Of a stretch of DNA of 64,000 nucleotides, positions 21,705-34,500 are shown in pieces. The position numbers and the translations under genes are program-made. Numbering within the stretch: position 1 is the stretch's first letter; every line of letters begins with the position of its first letter. The notes beneath the pieces were generated by a model, which was given only the letters and a program-made list of their open reading frames with translations, did no database searches and was not told where the DNA came from. This DNA is from Medicago truncatula. Lineage: Eukaryota > Streptophyta > Magnoliopsida > Fabales > Fabaceae. The stretch spans positions 52,139,755 through 52,203,754 of the forward strand of contig NC_053048.1 of assembly GCF_003473485.1 (NCBI RefSeq). Direction: 5' to 3'.

Positions 21705-24700
21705 CATTAAAATGCATCCAATGATAAATAATCACACACAAGCACATATAAACACATATTAAAACAATTAAAAATAAATCTAGCGAAAATCGAACTATTA
21801 CAACTCTCCCCCCTAAAAAGAATTTTTGCCCTCGAAAATTACCTGAAGGAAACAACTCCGGATACGAAACCTTCATCCTACTCTCCGATTCCCAAGTGGC
21901 ACTCTCACAAGTTGGTCAAACCCAAATCACTTTCACCAAAACAATCTCCTTGCCACGCAAACGCTTCACTTCACGATCCTCAATCCTAACTGGCCAAGTC
22001 TCAACGTCAAATTATCTCTTACTTCCAAATCATCCACTTGAATCACATGAGACGCATCATACACATACTTCCGCAACTGAGACACATGAAACACATCATG
22101 AAGATTCGACAAAGACGGTGGTAATGTAATCCGATACGCTAAAACCCCAACCTTCTCAATAATCTCAAACGGTCCAACAAAATGAGGAGTCAACTTTCGA
22201 CACTTCAAAGCACGTCCAACACCAGTCCATGATTCATTCTCAAAAACACATGATCACCAACTTGAAACACAATGTCCTTCCTACTCTTATAATGATAACT
22301 CTTCTATTTACTCTGAGACGCTTTCATCTTCTCCTGAATCATCTTAACATTTTCCGTAGTCTCTTGCATAACCTTCGGTCCTAACAAAGCACTTTCACCT
22401 GATTCAAACCAACACAATGGCGTCCTACACCTCCGACCATACAGAGCCTCCAACGGTGTCATACCGATACTAGAATGCAAACTGTTGTTGTAAGTAAACT
22501 CAATCAACGGTAAACATTCTGCCCAACTGACACCTTGCTCCAACACACAAGCTCTCAACAAATCCTCCAAACTCTGAATAGTCCTCTCTGTCTGCCCATC
22601 CGTCTGAGGATGATAAGCAGAACTCAACCTCAACTTGGTTCCAAAAGCAGCTTGCAAACTTTCCCAAAACTTAGAAGTAAACCTCGGGAGATCCGACATA
22701 ATACTAGAAGGAATACCATGCAACCTAACAATCTGCTCAATGTAGATCTCAGCCAACTTTGCCACAGACATACCGGTCTTAATAGGAACAAAATGTACCG
22801 ACTTCGTCAATCGATCAACAATCACCCAAATCGAATCAAAACCCTTAACAGTCTTCGGCAATGCTCCAACAAAGTCCATAGAGATGTTATCCCATTTCCA
22901 CTCTGGCACAAACAACGGTTGCATCAAACCCGACGGTTTCTGATGTTCAATCTTCGACTTCTGACAAACCAAACAAGCATAAACAAATTCCGCGATCTCC
23001 TTCTTCATTCCAGGCCACCAAAACAACCTCTTCAAATCCTGATACATCTTATTCGCTCCTGGATGAATACTCAGACTACTCCTGTGACCTTCAACCAAAA
23101 TTTGTCTCTTAAGTTCAAGCACATCCTACACACAAACTCGATCACGAAACATTAAAACACCGTTCTCATCTAATCTGAAGTTCCCACCTTTACCTTGATT
23201 AACCAACACCACTCGATCAACAAGTTCCAAATCTTCCTTCTGACCATTCTTAATCTCTTCCAAAATATTACTTGTTAGCTTCAACATTCCTAACCTCACA
23301 CCATCCGGCGTCAGCTCACTAACCAAACTCAAGTCTCGAAACTACTCAATCAATTCCAACTCTTTAACCATCAAAGCATACATATGCAAATCTCACCTCA
23401 TCATTATTATCAAAAATAATTATCATCAAATTGATTCATTATCAAAAATCTCACCTAGATCACAAGTAAGTAAATTATGCAATTAGAGCATAGATCATTT
23501 ATTTGTAACCTCCAACAAAATCCATCAATCTACATATACACAATCCACATAGATCACAACATTCAACAATTTCACCAATACACAAATTCACCAAGTCACA
23601 TATCCAATTGTGACACAATTCATCAACCACTCAAATGCATGCAATGTTCTAGACTCTTCTAGATGCATGCGGTACCGTCACCAACAACGTCTAGGCTGTC
23701 ACCCCCAAGATGTCAACATCACATCTTATGTAAGAGTACACCTCCTCTTACAATTCAACTATGTAAAAATACACCTCCTTTTACATTTCTCATATGACTT
23801 AATATGACTATGATGCATGGACATACAAACAAAGACTCAATAGTGCAAAATCATACATTCACCAACAACAATGTAAAAGTACACCTCCATTTACATCGAC
23901 CAACTTCAACAACAATTGTATTATCAAGTATTTACGTCCACACAATCAATCAAGTCATAATTCAATTAAGAGTCATCACCACACCATCACTTAACATATA
24001 TGTATTCACCAACAATATCACAACCAATCAACATATATGTATTCACCAGCAATATCCTCATCAATTAACATATATGCAATATTCAACATCAATTATATCT
24101 TATAGTTCAACAACTCCATATACTATCTCACAAACCAAGTAAATGAGAAAATACAATGCATTAGGATAAACCTCGCATACAAAACTTAGCACTCATTCAC
24201 ATATCTTCATTCAATCATATAAAGCTATTCACGACAGATTTATAAGGTAATTGGCTTTAAAGAACCATTTTCGACAAAGTCCGTATCAAGTGGCAAAATG
24301 GCCAACATTGATAATTTTCAAAACAAGGTAACTTATTCAAGTTTGAAAACTCACAAATCAATCATATAAGTATGAGCATAGGCCACTTACAAACTATCAA
24401 CCATTAGTTCAAAGATTAGTCTAAGTTCGTATGAGAAAACCTCAAGTTCACATATTCCACAATCTCACCCGAAAATCAAGTTTGATATGATTAAGACATT
24501 GTACCAACTTTACAAGCCTTGCCTAAGTCCACATGAACTGTAGACCAAGCTTGTAATCCTTTTTGGTTCACAAAAGTTCATTTATGACAAAATCCGAAAT
24601 TATCAAAAGTTCAAAGTTTCAACCCAATTAGAAAATCCCAAGTTTGAATAAGTTAATCATGTTCGAGTAGGTTTGGGAGTACAAACAGAGATTAAACAAA

Positions 24701-26001
24701 TTGAACGAAGTGTTTTACAAAGTTTGGATTGGCCCCCTAAAGCCCGGAACGAAAATCAAAAGTTGTTGAAACTAGGCTCGTTCGCTTAAGTGTCCATCTG
24801 TTCGCTTAAGCGACCAAGCTCCAGAAGCTTACAGTAGCTGTTCGCTTACCGCACGCTTACCGGTTTGCTTAAGCGACCAAGTTCCATAACTTATTGTGAT
24901 TGTTCGCTAAGCGTTCGCTTAAGCGAACAGTCATCAGTTCTGCAGAAAAACTTTCGGGTTCCAACCATTTTTCACCCAAAATTCCCAATTTTGATATCAC
25001 AACACCCAAATATGTTTCTAAAGTTTGTTTACAGGTTTTAGCACTTAAAAGGGCTCTCAAGAACACATTAAACATGAAAACAAATGTCATTCAAACATGA
25101 TTCACCAAATCAACCCATTTTCACAAAATCAACAACAACAACTTAATTCACATCACAAACTCATGGTTATGAACACCCAAGCTATGAATCATCAACAACA
25201 ATATCTCTTAACAACAACAACATCAATTAAACATGAATCTCATCACAAACCAACAACATCATAGCACAATTCACAATATACCCATTTTCACATATTGTGA
25301 ACATGCAATTTCATCAACAACAATTCAATTATCACCAATTTCATGTACTCAAACATATCATTATAACAAGAGCACGAATTTCAACAACTAAGTGCAAAAC
25401 AATCACTTATTCAAATAAGCACTTGTGCATATAATTAGGGAAAAGATTACAACTAAGTGATTATGAATGAAATCTAACCCCCTTACCTCAATAAGCAATA
25501 ATCCTAGCAAAAACTTCAATTTAGCTCGTAGAATCTCTATCACTTCTTGGTTCTTCAAGCTTTCTCCCTTCTAACCCTTTTGCTCCTTCTCTTGAACTTT
25601 CTCTCTCTACCTCTCTCAAATTCTTATGAAATGAAATTAAAACCTGTTTTTCTCTAAAGTCCAGAACTTATATAGGTTCCTCTCAAATGAGCTTAACCCC
25701 TAATGCCTTAGTAGGCTTAACTCACTCATTCACTAATTCAAAAATGTTTCTACTCACTTAACGGTAAAATAATAACAACGATCACTTACCAGCTCACAAC
25801 TAATTAACAAACTAGTAACTTAGTAAAATAATGGTTCTCATCTAAAACACTAAAAATAATCCTCACCATGAATTTACTAAATTACCCTTCCAACACGAAA
25901 ACCCATTAAAATGCACCCAATGATAAGTAATCACGCACAAACACATATAAACACATATTAAAACAATTAAAAATAAATCTAGCGAAAATCGGAATGTTGC
26001 A
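21705..26001 (-). mobile_element. Ty3/gypsy (chromovirus-like) LTR element, broken fossil
   Basis: A segment of about 100 bp (cattaaaatgca ... aaatctagcgaaaatcg) occurs at about 21705-21802 and again at about 25904-26001 in the same orientation, marking the two LTRs. A purine-rich tract on the minus strand adjoins the first. Between them, on the minus strand, are an integrase with an H-H-C-C finger and catalytic core (about 22304-23122) and a C-terminal segment (about 21966-22208) with PHFVGPFEI and HDVFHVSQLRKY, typical of the Tekay/Del-like chromovirus lineage. The right-hand LTR appears long. The element is heavily broken and most of its coding part is absent. LTR divergence suggests it is older than the copia element at 57620. 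Confidence 0.8.
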
Positions 26002-26930
26002 ATGGATGCTTATATTAGGGGTAGATAGTATTTTTTTTTTTTAATAAATTATATATAGCTATATTAATTGATTCTATTTATCCATCTATCTAAAAACGAT
26101 AGTTTGGAACCATCCTATACCTCTAGCAAAAGAGTAGTTTAGGGCGACATTGCCTGCCACTAAAGATTAAACACCACTCTATATAGGTTTGGTTCTAGCA
26201 TTCATATTTACAATTGAGTTAATTAAGAAACGGTCCCTATAAATATTCAGAATTTTGTTTTTAGTCCTTATAAAATAAAATCACACTTTTTAGTTTCTAT
26301 AAAAATCTTCATCAACATTTTTAGGTCTATAAAAAATTTTCATCAGCATTTTTGGTCCCTGTCAAAATTTCCATCAACATTTTTTATCCCTAAAATATTT
26401 GAGGAAAATGTTACAAGAACTAAAAAGTGCGATTTATGTGAATGGAAGACTAATTTTAATGAAGAGAAAAAAAAGTTCGCTAATCAATAAATTTGGTGGA
26501 TTATTCACGTAGTGTTTGGTTGTTAGCGGAAATAGTTATTGATAGTCTTGAGTTCAATCGATGTGTAAGTGAAGTATGACCAAAATTTCTTGCAAAAAAT
26601 TGAATTTAAGTACCTTTGATTGTTTCCTTCCTCAGTTCCTCCTTAGCTCAAATCTAACTAAACCAGATAACATAGTAAAATACAATTAGTTGTGGTAAGA
26701 GTTTGTTAATTGGTAATTTTTTTTGTTCCACTGTTAGTCGGTAGTTTGTTAGTCGGTATTACAATAAATATATAAGTTATAACCATTTATTTCTTTTAAT
26801 GGATGAGCTGAGACAACGTGAAAAAATTGTTGCCAGCTTACGAATACATGGAAAAAAATTGTCTTCGTATGTAAAGAGAATTGTTAGAAATCGCTGTCAT
26901 ATGTTTAAAATTAAAGATAAAAATCATAAT
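26002..26930. other. Intergenic repeat-rich DNA
   Basis: No gene. Includes a degenerate tandem repeat with a period of about 31 bp (26288-26400), in which units share TTTTNGGTCTATAAAAATTT-like cores ending in ATCAACA. Such units are common in dispersed legume repeats. Confidence 0.5.
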
Positions 26931-26933
26931 ATT

Positions 26934-27000
26934 AGTTTCAGTTGATAGGAATAATGCATAATATATGTAAGGTTTGGGGTTCAAACCCCGACTAGAACAT
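26934..27000 (+). mobile_element. tRNA-derived SINE head (A and B boxes)
   Basis: TTAGTTTCAGTTGATAGG resembles a tRNA A box. It is followed about 35 nt later by GGGGTTCAAACCCCGAC, a near-perfect B box with its T-stem. This looks like the 5' part of a SINE. No cloverleaf with an anticodon arm can be folded, so it is not a tRNA gene. Confidence 0.45.
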
Positions 27001-27338
27001 TCAAACATGTCATTTCATTTGGCCTATTCTGTGCACTTCCTTCACAAGTGTGCTACTTGAAATGGATGCTCTAACTAGGGGTCCAAAACTAGGGCACTTT
27101 GATATATTTTTTTCAAACTAGGATAGGATGGATTGGTATATAATTTTCAAAACTATGGTAGATTGGTAAAGGGGTCTATATCATCACCAAACTCTTATTA
27201 TCTCCCATCGATTTAGTTATGGAGATATTTTTTAGGAACATTTGACCAATATATTAATAAAAGTAAAACATAAACTAAAATCATGAATAAACAAAGGTAT
27301 GATTTCTTATGCGGAGGGGAAAATACAGCATTTATTTC

Positions 27339-27346
27339 TTATATAA
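27339..27346 (+). promoter_or_regulatory. Probable TATA box of SDR copy 3
   Basis: TATATAAA lies about 80 bp before the ATG at 27423, the same spacing as in copy 1. Confidence 0.45.
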
Positions 27347-27422
27347 AAGAATGAGACGAAGGCTTTTAAACTTATATGTAAAAGGTTGAGAACTCAAAGA
27401 AAGAGTATCTCATTGAATCATC

Positions 27423-28358
27423 ATGTCAAAACAAAGGTATGATTTTCTATACTTCTGAATCCCTCTTTCTTTCTACCTTTTTCTTTTTTTGGACAAACTC
27501 TTTCTTTTGCCTTAGTAGTGTATACATATTTCTATTGGCTAACAAATTCATGAATACTATATTTTATCATAGGTTGGAGGGTAAGGTTGCTATAGTGACT
27601 GGGGGAGCAAGCGGAATAGGGGCGGAGACAGTGAAGACATTCGTGGAAAATGGAGCATTTGTAGTTATAGCAGATATCAATGATGAATTGGGTCACCAAG
27701 TTGCAACTTCAATTGGGTTAGACAAAGTGAGTTACCACCATTGTGATGTGAGTGATGAAAAACAAGTTGAGGAAACCGTAGCTTTTGCATTGGAAAAATA
27801 TGGAACCTTAGACATCATGTTCAGCAATGCTGGAATTGGAGGTGCTACTGCTATGTCTATCAGCATACTAATGATGTAAATGAATTTGACAACACCATGG
27901 CCATTAATGTTCGTGGATCAGCTACAACTATCAAGCACGCTGCGCGTGTTATGGTGGAAAGAAAAATTCGTGGATCCATAATTTGCACGGCTAGTGTGGC
28001 TGGCTTTGTTGCTGGATGTGCAGGACATGATTATACAACATCCAAACATGGTCTTATAGGCCTTGTTCGCTCAACGTGCAGTGAGCTTGGAGCTTATGGA
28101 ATAAGAGTTAATTCAATTTCACCTTCTGGTGTTGCCACACCTCTTTTATGTAGAGCACTGAACAAGGATGTGAGTGAAGTTGAAGCTATTGGGAATGATT
28201 CTGCTAATTTGAAAGGAATTACACTAAAGGCTGGTCATATTGCAGAAGCTGCTATGTTTCTTGCTTCCGATGAATCGGCTTATATTAGTGGACAAAACTT
28301 GGTGGTCGATGGAGGCTTCACTGTCGTAAACCGATGGCTTAAAAAACAAGCTATCTGA
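27423..28358 (+). pseudogene. Short-chain dehydrogenase/reductase, copy 3 (frameshifted)
   Basis: Exon 1 (27423-27436) and exon 2 (from 27573) mirror copy 1. The frame runs through TGGASGIG and NAG, then ends early near 27879. By alignment with copy 1, about four bases are missing at about 27865-27880 (copy 1 reads ctagaatttgatctgaatga; here ctaatgatgtaaatga). The second frame (27897-28358) keeps Ser, YTTSK and ISGQNLVVDGG. So one frameshift breaks an otherwise complete gene. The first about 200 nt of exon 2 are nearly identical to copy 1, while the 3' half is much more diverged. A sequencing error at the gap cannot be excluded. Confidence 0.8.
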
Positions 28359-28519
28359 TTTGGAATTATAATGTACCCAAAATAATAATTTGAAGAAAAC
28401 ATATTTTTAAATGATGAAATAAATGTTATAATATTTCAGCTTAACTTTTAAATGACGATTCTTGTAGTCCATGTCTTGTTCTTAACGGTATAACGCTATA
28501 AGCGAAGGTCTGATCATTG

Positions 28520-28670
28520 GTGTTGAAGTCTAGGCATATTGCATAAGCAGCTTTGTTTCTTGATTCTGATGAAGCTATTTACATCAGTGGTTATAATTTG
28601 GTTCTTGATTGTGGCTTATCTATGGTTTGTAATACTTTCTTCAGCCACACCTCCTAATATGTAGACCAAA
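28520..28670 (+). pseudogene. 3' relic of a fourth SDR copy
   Basis: This matches the end of SDR copy 2: gcagctttgtttcttg, tctgatgaagct, catcagtgg, then a region equal to the LVVDGGFSVV segment, and finally gtagacca, which in copy 2 is the stop codon and start of the 3' UTR. Several substitutions destroy the key residues, and everything upstream of the C-terminal 45 codons is missing. It lies 160 bp after copy 3. Confidence 0.75.
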
Positions 28671-30449
28671 TGTTTTAAAACTTGTTACTTGAATTTTCTA
28701 TTTGCATTGGATTTGATTATGATCTCATGCTGATATTCAACACGAGAGTGTTATGTTTGAGATTTCCAATACAACTCACTTTAATTTCAATCTCAACATG
28801 AAAGACTCAAATTCCTCATCACTCTAGCAAATAGTACTATTGCTATTTGCTCAACCTACATTCAACATTTATTTTCTTGTATTTAAGGTTCTTTGCTACA
28901 ACTATTCCACTCCCTTCTCACCCTTCCCACTTTTGTTTTCTTTTTTGTTTGCCCTCATGTACCCCATTTTTCTTGATGTGTAAGTTCCATTTATTTAATT
29001 GATAAATAATGATCGTCATACAATGTCTACATCTAAATTAAATTCAAGATAATTCATTTTTTATTTCTTTTTTCTTGTGAAGTTATAAAAAGTTATTCGA
29101 TCTCTAATATTAAAGTAGTGTGAGGTCTGATTCAGTTCGTATCGCTTCCTCAAACCCAAGAAGTAATATTACAGTTTTGTGTGAGAGTTAGACAATGTTT
29201 GTAATTTTGTGTACAAACAAAAAATGTTAAACGAAGCGGTTGCAGTTGGTGAGAAACATACTTGAGATTCAATAATGTTATTTATCTCCTTTTTGAAAGT
29301 TTGAGTTTAGTTTTCGTGGATTGAATTCCAAAAATTTAGTAAGTATTATGGTAATGATGAACCCTAATTTATATTGTGAATTTTGAAGAAGAAAAAGATA
29401 GTCATGTGAGTAACATTTTGACACGTCATTTGACGTCGTGTGAGATAATAAATAGTCTGCATGGTTATAATTTAACATAGAAGAGTAAATAGATAAAAAG
29501 TAAAATTTTCTCTTTTTTTAAAGGAAAAAAAAAAGAAGATAAAATTTTACTTTTTTAAAGATTAATTTGCATTACATCACAAAAAATAACTAACTAAAAT
29601 GAATCTTCTAAAAGATAAATGACTACAATATTTGTTTTTCTTTCAAAAAATCAAATCAAATCAAATCAAAGGAAAAGAAATATAGGCTAATTAACAAAGC
29701 GAGAAAATACAACTCTTCTCAAGTTTTTATCTAAGACGGCCTTCAGGAGGAACTTTCAAGAGCTCCAAACAATTAAAACTACTCTCTCAGTTCCATAGTA
29801 AGTGAGTCATTTGCAGTAAATTGGAAGGAATAACAACTCCTTGACTAGCCAAGATAAGAATAAAAGACTCAAGGATACATGAGAGTATTGTGAAAATAAG
29901 TTGATTTATGTCAAACTAAGCATATTGATAAATGAGTTGGTTAATGTCATTTCTGTTTGTCCACCTTATTATCAAGATGAACAATGATATTTGAACAACC
30001 ATTTGCTAACAACTTTATTGACAACCTCTTTTTCCTCCTTTTTATTAGTTAAAAACAATGGAGAGAGAAAAAGGAAGAGGGAGATTAAGAATATAATGTG
30101 AGTATGAAAGAGAAAGTTATCTAAAAGTTGTCAAAAATAGTTGTACAAATATCATTTCTCTATCAAGATTAAACTAAAGCCAATTTTAAAGAAAGTTATC
30201 TGTATCAATAAAATAATCCTGACAAAACTATAATTGTGTCATAGATCAACCATGAGCTATCATCCTAAGAGTTTGGATTCTAGAAGGTCTTTTCCACTTA
30301 TAGGCTAAATTGAAAGAAAAATTAAGTTTGATTGTTGGAATGTAGGAAAATCAAATTGACCCATATAAGGAAGTTTGATGGAGGCTATATTTTTTTGTTT
30401 GGGTAAAACAAAAATAATAAAAAATATATATATATATTTTGGTGAAAAA
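28671..30449. other. Intergenic DNA, no gene seen
   Basis: AT-rich with short simple repeats (a (caaat)n run near 29650). No gene or bounded element recognised. Confidence 0.45.
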
Positions 30450-30458
30450 TAAATAAAT

Positions 30459-31340
30459 GAGTAAATAGTCAATTTCCTCCCTGAAATTGTAAGTTTCATC
30501 AATTACCCCCCTGAAATTAACAAAACTTCAATTACCCCCCTGAAATTTCACAACGTTAGTCAATTTACCCCCTCCGTCAAATTTTTCTGTTAGTGAACAT
30601 GACGTTTTGCAAATACCCCCCCTGAAGTTTTGCACTTATGTGCAAAATGCCCCCCAAACTTAAAAATTTATATTATTTTTTTCTTAAAAACAAACAATTA
30701 ATAGTTAAATATTAAAGCTAACTATTAATTTTGGAGTTTGGAAAAACTACATACATATATACATCAAAATAGGGAAAAATGTGTATTTTTAAAGTGACAA
30801 TAATGGTTATTTCTAATAGACAAATTATTATTTTTAGAGGTTTATAAACAAATTAATAATCAGATTTAAATTTATATTTTCTCCTTCACCATCTTAGTCT
30901 TTTAACTCCTCCAACTCCTTCAACAATTTGCTCAAACCATTTAAACTACACAACCCCCAATATTAATTCACAAATCATCCCATTATTGTCACTTTAAAAA
31001 ATACATATTTTTCTCCATTTTTGAGCCTATTTTGATGTATATATGCATGTAGTTTTCCCAAATTCCAAAATTAATAGTTAGTTTTAATATTTAACTATTA
31101 ATTGTTTGTTTTTAAGAAAAAAATAATATAAATTTTTAAGTTTGGGGGGCATTTTGCACATAAGTGCAAAACTTCAGGGGGGGTATTTGCAAAACGTCAT
31201 GTTCACTAACAGAAAAATTTGACGGAGGGGGTAAATTGACTAACATTGTGAAATTTCAGGGGGGTAATTGAAGTTTTGTTAATTTCAGAGGGGTAATTGA
31301 TGAAACTTACAATTTCAGGGGGGAAATTGACTATTTACTC
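30459..31340. mobile_element. 882-bp foldback/MULE-type MITE with 9-bp target duplication
   Basis: The ends are inverted copies (gagtaaatagtcaatttcc at the left; its reverse complement at the right), and the inverted repeats run for about 350 bp on each side (to about 30807 and from about 30977), leaving a core of about 170 bp. The element is flanked by a perfect 9-bp duplication, taaataaat (30450-30458 and 31341-31349). Long terminal inverted repeats plus a 9-bp duplication point to the Mutator superfamily. No transposase is encoded. Repeated C-runs (accccccctgaa) recur within each arm. The right end is 224 bp upstream of the start codon of the HEL2/ZNF598-like gene. Confidence 0.88.
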
Positions 31341-31564
31341 TAAATAAATAGGAGGGATTGGGTGTTGTTATGTTATGTTTGGTGAAGCGGTGGCTGGCTA
31401 CGATTGTCAAATAAAAATAAATAATTCCGACCCTTCCGCTCCACGTCTACGATTTTTCAATCAATCAACCTGAAACCCTAGAAATTCAATCTTCCCCTAA
31501 TTGCAATAACAATCGTTCGTGAATTGATCTGGGCATTGAAATTAGGGTTTGAAGAGAAGAAGAC

Positions 31565-34500
31565 ATGGATGATTGCTGTGCTGTCTGCGCCGAACCATTG
31601 GAATGGGTTGCGTACGGACCTTGTTTGCATCGTGAGGTTTGCTCCACCTGCGTTGCTCGTCTCCGTTTCATTTGTGATGATCGACGTTGCTGCATCTGTA
31701 AGACCGAATGTAATCTCATCTTTGTTACCAAGGTATATCGTTTTCATCAAATTCTTTTCTATCTTGATTTTGCTGATTTTTGTGACTTTTAGAATCTGAT
31801 CTGTGTCACTTTCATGTTCTAAACACCCAACAACAACCCGTCTTAACTTTAGTTTTCAACTCTCCTGTGCTGCTGCTATGCAGCACGGAGACGGTGGCAT
31901 TGCCATCACATGTATTAGTGTCTGGACACTGACACAGAATGCGCCTGCCTTCAAGCATGTATATATGCATATTATGATTTAATTTATTCCTAGTTCCAAG
32001 CATGAATGAATATTGGAAGAGAAAGTTACACTTAGCACTTGTGATTTTATGTAATGAAGTTTAGGTATGTTATTTGAAGTTAAATACTTGCTTTGCTTAT
32101 CTTTTTCCTTTACCGTTAGTTTGTGAGTAACACCTTTGTCTTTGAACTGTTTCCTTCATGTTGTTTCTAAACAACTGAGAACTGTTAAATTCGTGACTTG
32201 GTGAACATAGTTAGAAAAGACATAGTCAAACTTGGTTAACATAGTTGTTCTCATTCTCACTTTGTCAGGAATTTCATAATTTTAGTTCAAGATTGTAGCA
32301 TTTAATTGCTTTGTTTGATAAAAAAACATCAATAGTAGGGACCAAGTTTTTAATTTTTTACATTTGTTGCTATCTTTTGATGTGGTTGATATTCAATTTT
32401 GGTGTATACCGTCAGGCTCTTGGAGATTATACAAGGGTGATCAATGACTTTTCATCCCTGCCGTCTGAGGTGAGGGAAGGGAAGGTTGGACCGTACTGGT
32501 ACCATGAGGATATGAATGCATTTTTCGATGACGTGGACCATTACAAGATGATCAAGGCTATGTGCAGGCTTTCTTGCAGTGAATGCGACAAGATGGAGGA
32601 GCAACAAAATGATGGTTCAAGGCGACAAAGGTTTAGGAATATAGGGCAGCTGAAGGGTCACTTATTCCATCGTCATAAGTTGCATATGTGCAGTTTGTGT
32701 TTGGAGGGAAGGAAGGTGCAATATTTATGTTTTTGCATTCCATGTATTTTTTGAATGACAATTTTTGTAATCTTTTTTTTATTGATCGAGCTTTTATACC
32801 ATCATTTTTATGACATAGGTGTTTATATGTGAGCAAAAACTATATACTAGAACCCAGTTGAATCAACACATAAGCACAGGTGACTCCGACGTGGATGGAA
32901 GTGAGAGTGAGAGAGGTGGTTTTATGGGGCATCCTATGTGTGAATTTTGCAGAACCCCGTTTTATGGGGACAATGAACTGTACACACACATGTCTACGGA
33001 ACATTATACTTGTCATATATGCCAAAGGTAACAATTAAGCTAATCCATCATGTGCTCAATAGGTGTTTCTTTGTTTCGGTCTGAACTGTTAGAAGTGTAG
33101 TGTTCATTATATTTGTGCTTTAATTGCAGGCAGCACCCGGGACAATTTGAATACTATAAGAATTATGATGACCTTGAGGTAAGAAATAATCGTCAGCTTC
33201 TTTTACTCTCTTTTTTCGTCTGAAAGTAAGGCTTTGCTGGATATTTCATGTTATTTGACCTGATAGTATTTGTATGGGCAAATGTCCGCTGATGCAGATC
33301 CACTTCCGACAACAACATTTCTTATGTGAAGATGAGGCTTGCCTTGCCAAGAAATTTATTGTTTTTCAATCTGAATCAGAGATGAAGGTGACTGATTACT
33401 TACAGCACTGGGATCTTTTCCTGTTTCTTCATCTTTTTTGTTAATGGTTTATTTGGAAGGTGTCTTGTGTGCTGTACACTACCTGCTTGATGATTTCGCA
33501 TGCATGTTCATTTGGATGCTGACTATTTTTTATCTTAATGTAACATTATCAGATGCTGACTATTTTCGTCGTCGCTTTTTCCTTGTTTATGACATAGAGA
33601 CATAATGCTACGGAACATGGAGGGCGTATGTCACGGTCAAAGCGTAATGCTGCTCTTCAGGCACGTACAATGGCTATCTTTTCTTCTTGAACTCACTTCG
33701 CATGCCTGTTGGTATTATTGCTAGTTTCCAAAGACAATATTTACTTCCATGATCCTTCTTAGTACCTTACAGAAGTTACCTTCCATTGTTTCCTCGCAGA
33801 TACCAACTAGTTTTCGATATAGACACAATAATGAACAGGATCAACGCCGTGGAAGAGGCCGGATATTTCGTCGTGATCATTCTGAAAATCAACTTTCCAT
33901 GGCCATTGAAGCCAGTTTGGAGACTGCTAATGCTGAGCAGACATATCGTGAGCCAACTTCAAGTAATGGGCCAATTGCTTATGATGACGGAGATGCACAT
34001 ATTGATTCCATCGTTAATCCGTTTGAATCATTAGCTACTGCAGATTCTGAATCAACATCAAGATACCGTCAGGCCTTAGGGCACAGCTCTAAACCTCTGG
34101 TAGACTCTTCCTTTCCTCCACTTCCTGGCCAGGAAAGGTCCAAACACGAGTCTGAAGGTTCATCTAGCAATACCATGGCTGCACGTTTACGTCGGCATGG
34201 CAACAGAAATGTATCTGTTATTAATTCTGGAAATGCCTGGTCTGTACCAAGTCGTGGACCTGTACAACCTTCGCAATCTAAAAAGACAACAAATCGTGCT
34301 CTTGGAGGGTCTCAAAATTCTGGCCAGATGAAGACAGTAATTAACAGTGGACTTCCAGCATCAAGTTTTGCTAATTCTATTCAAGCTGCACATAGAACTG
34401 CTCACGGTAAACTACCTGCTGGTCCATCGAGGGACACACGTGACAATGAAAAAATTGTTCACTCTGCATCAGCTCCAAACCTCGTTGAGAACAACCCTGT

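Noticed and set aside
22535-23155. Plus-strand frame of 206 codons
   Set aside because: Antisense to the gypsy integrase; low-complexity shadow translation.
26934-27000. tRNA gene
   Set aside because: A good B box is present, but no acceptor stem or anticodon arm can be formed, so a SINE head fits better.
31478-31750. Minus-strand frames over the first exon of the HEL2-like gene
   Set aside because: The plus-strand RING finger with correct spacing and splicing explains this region.
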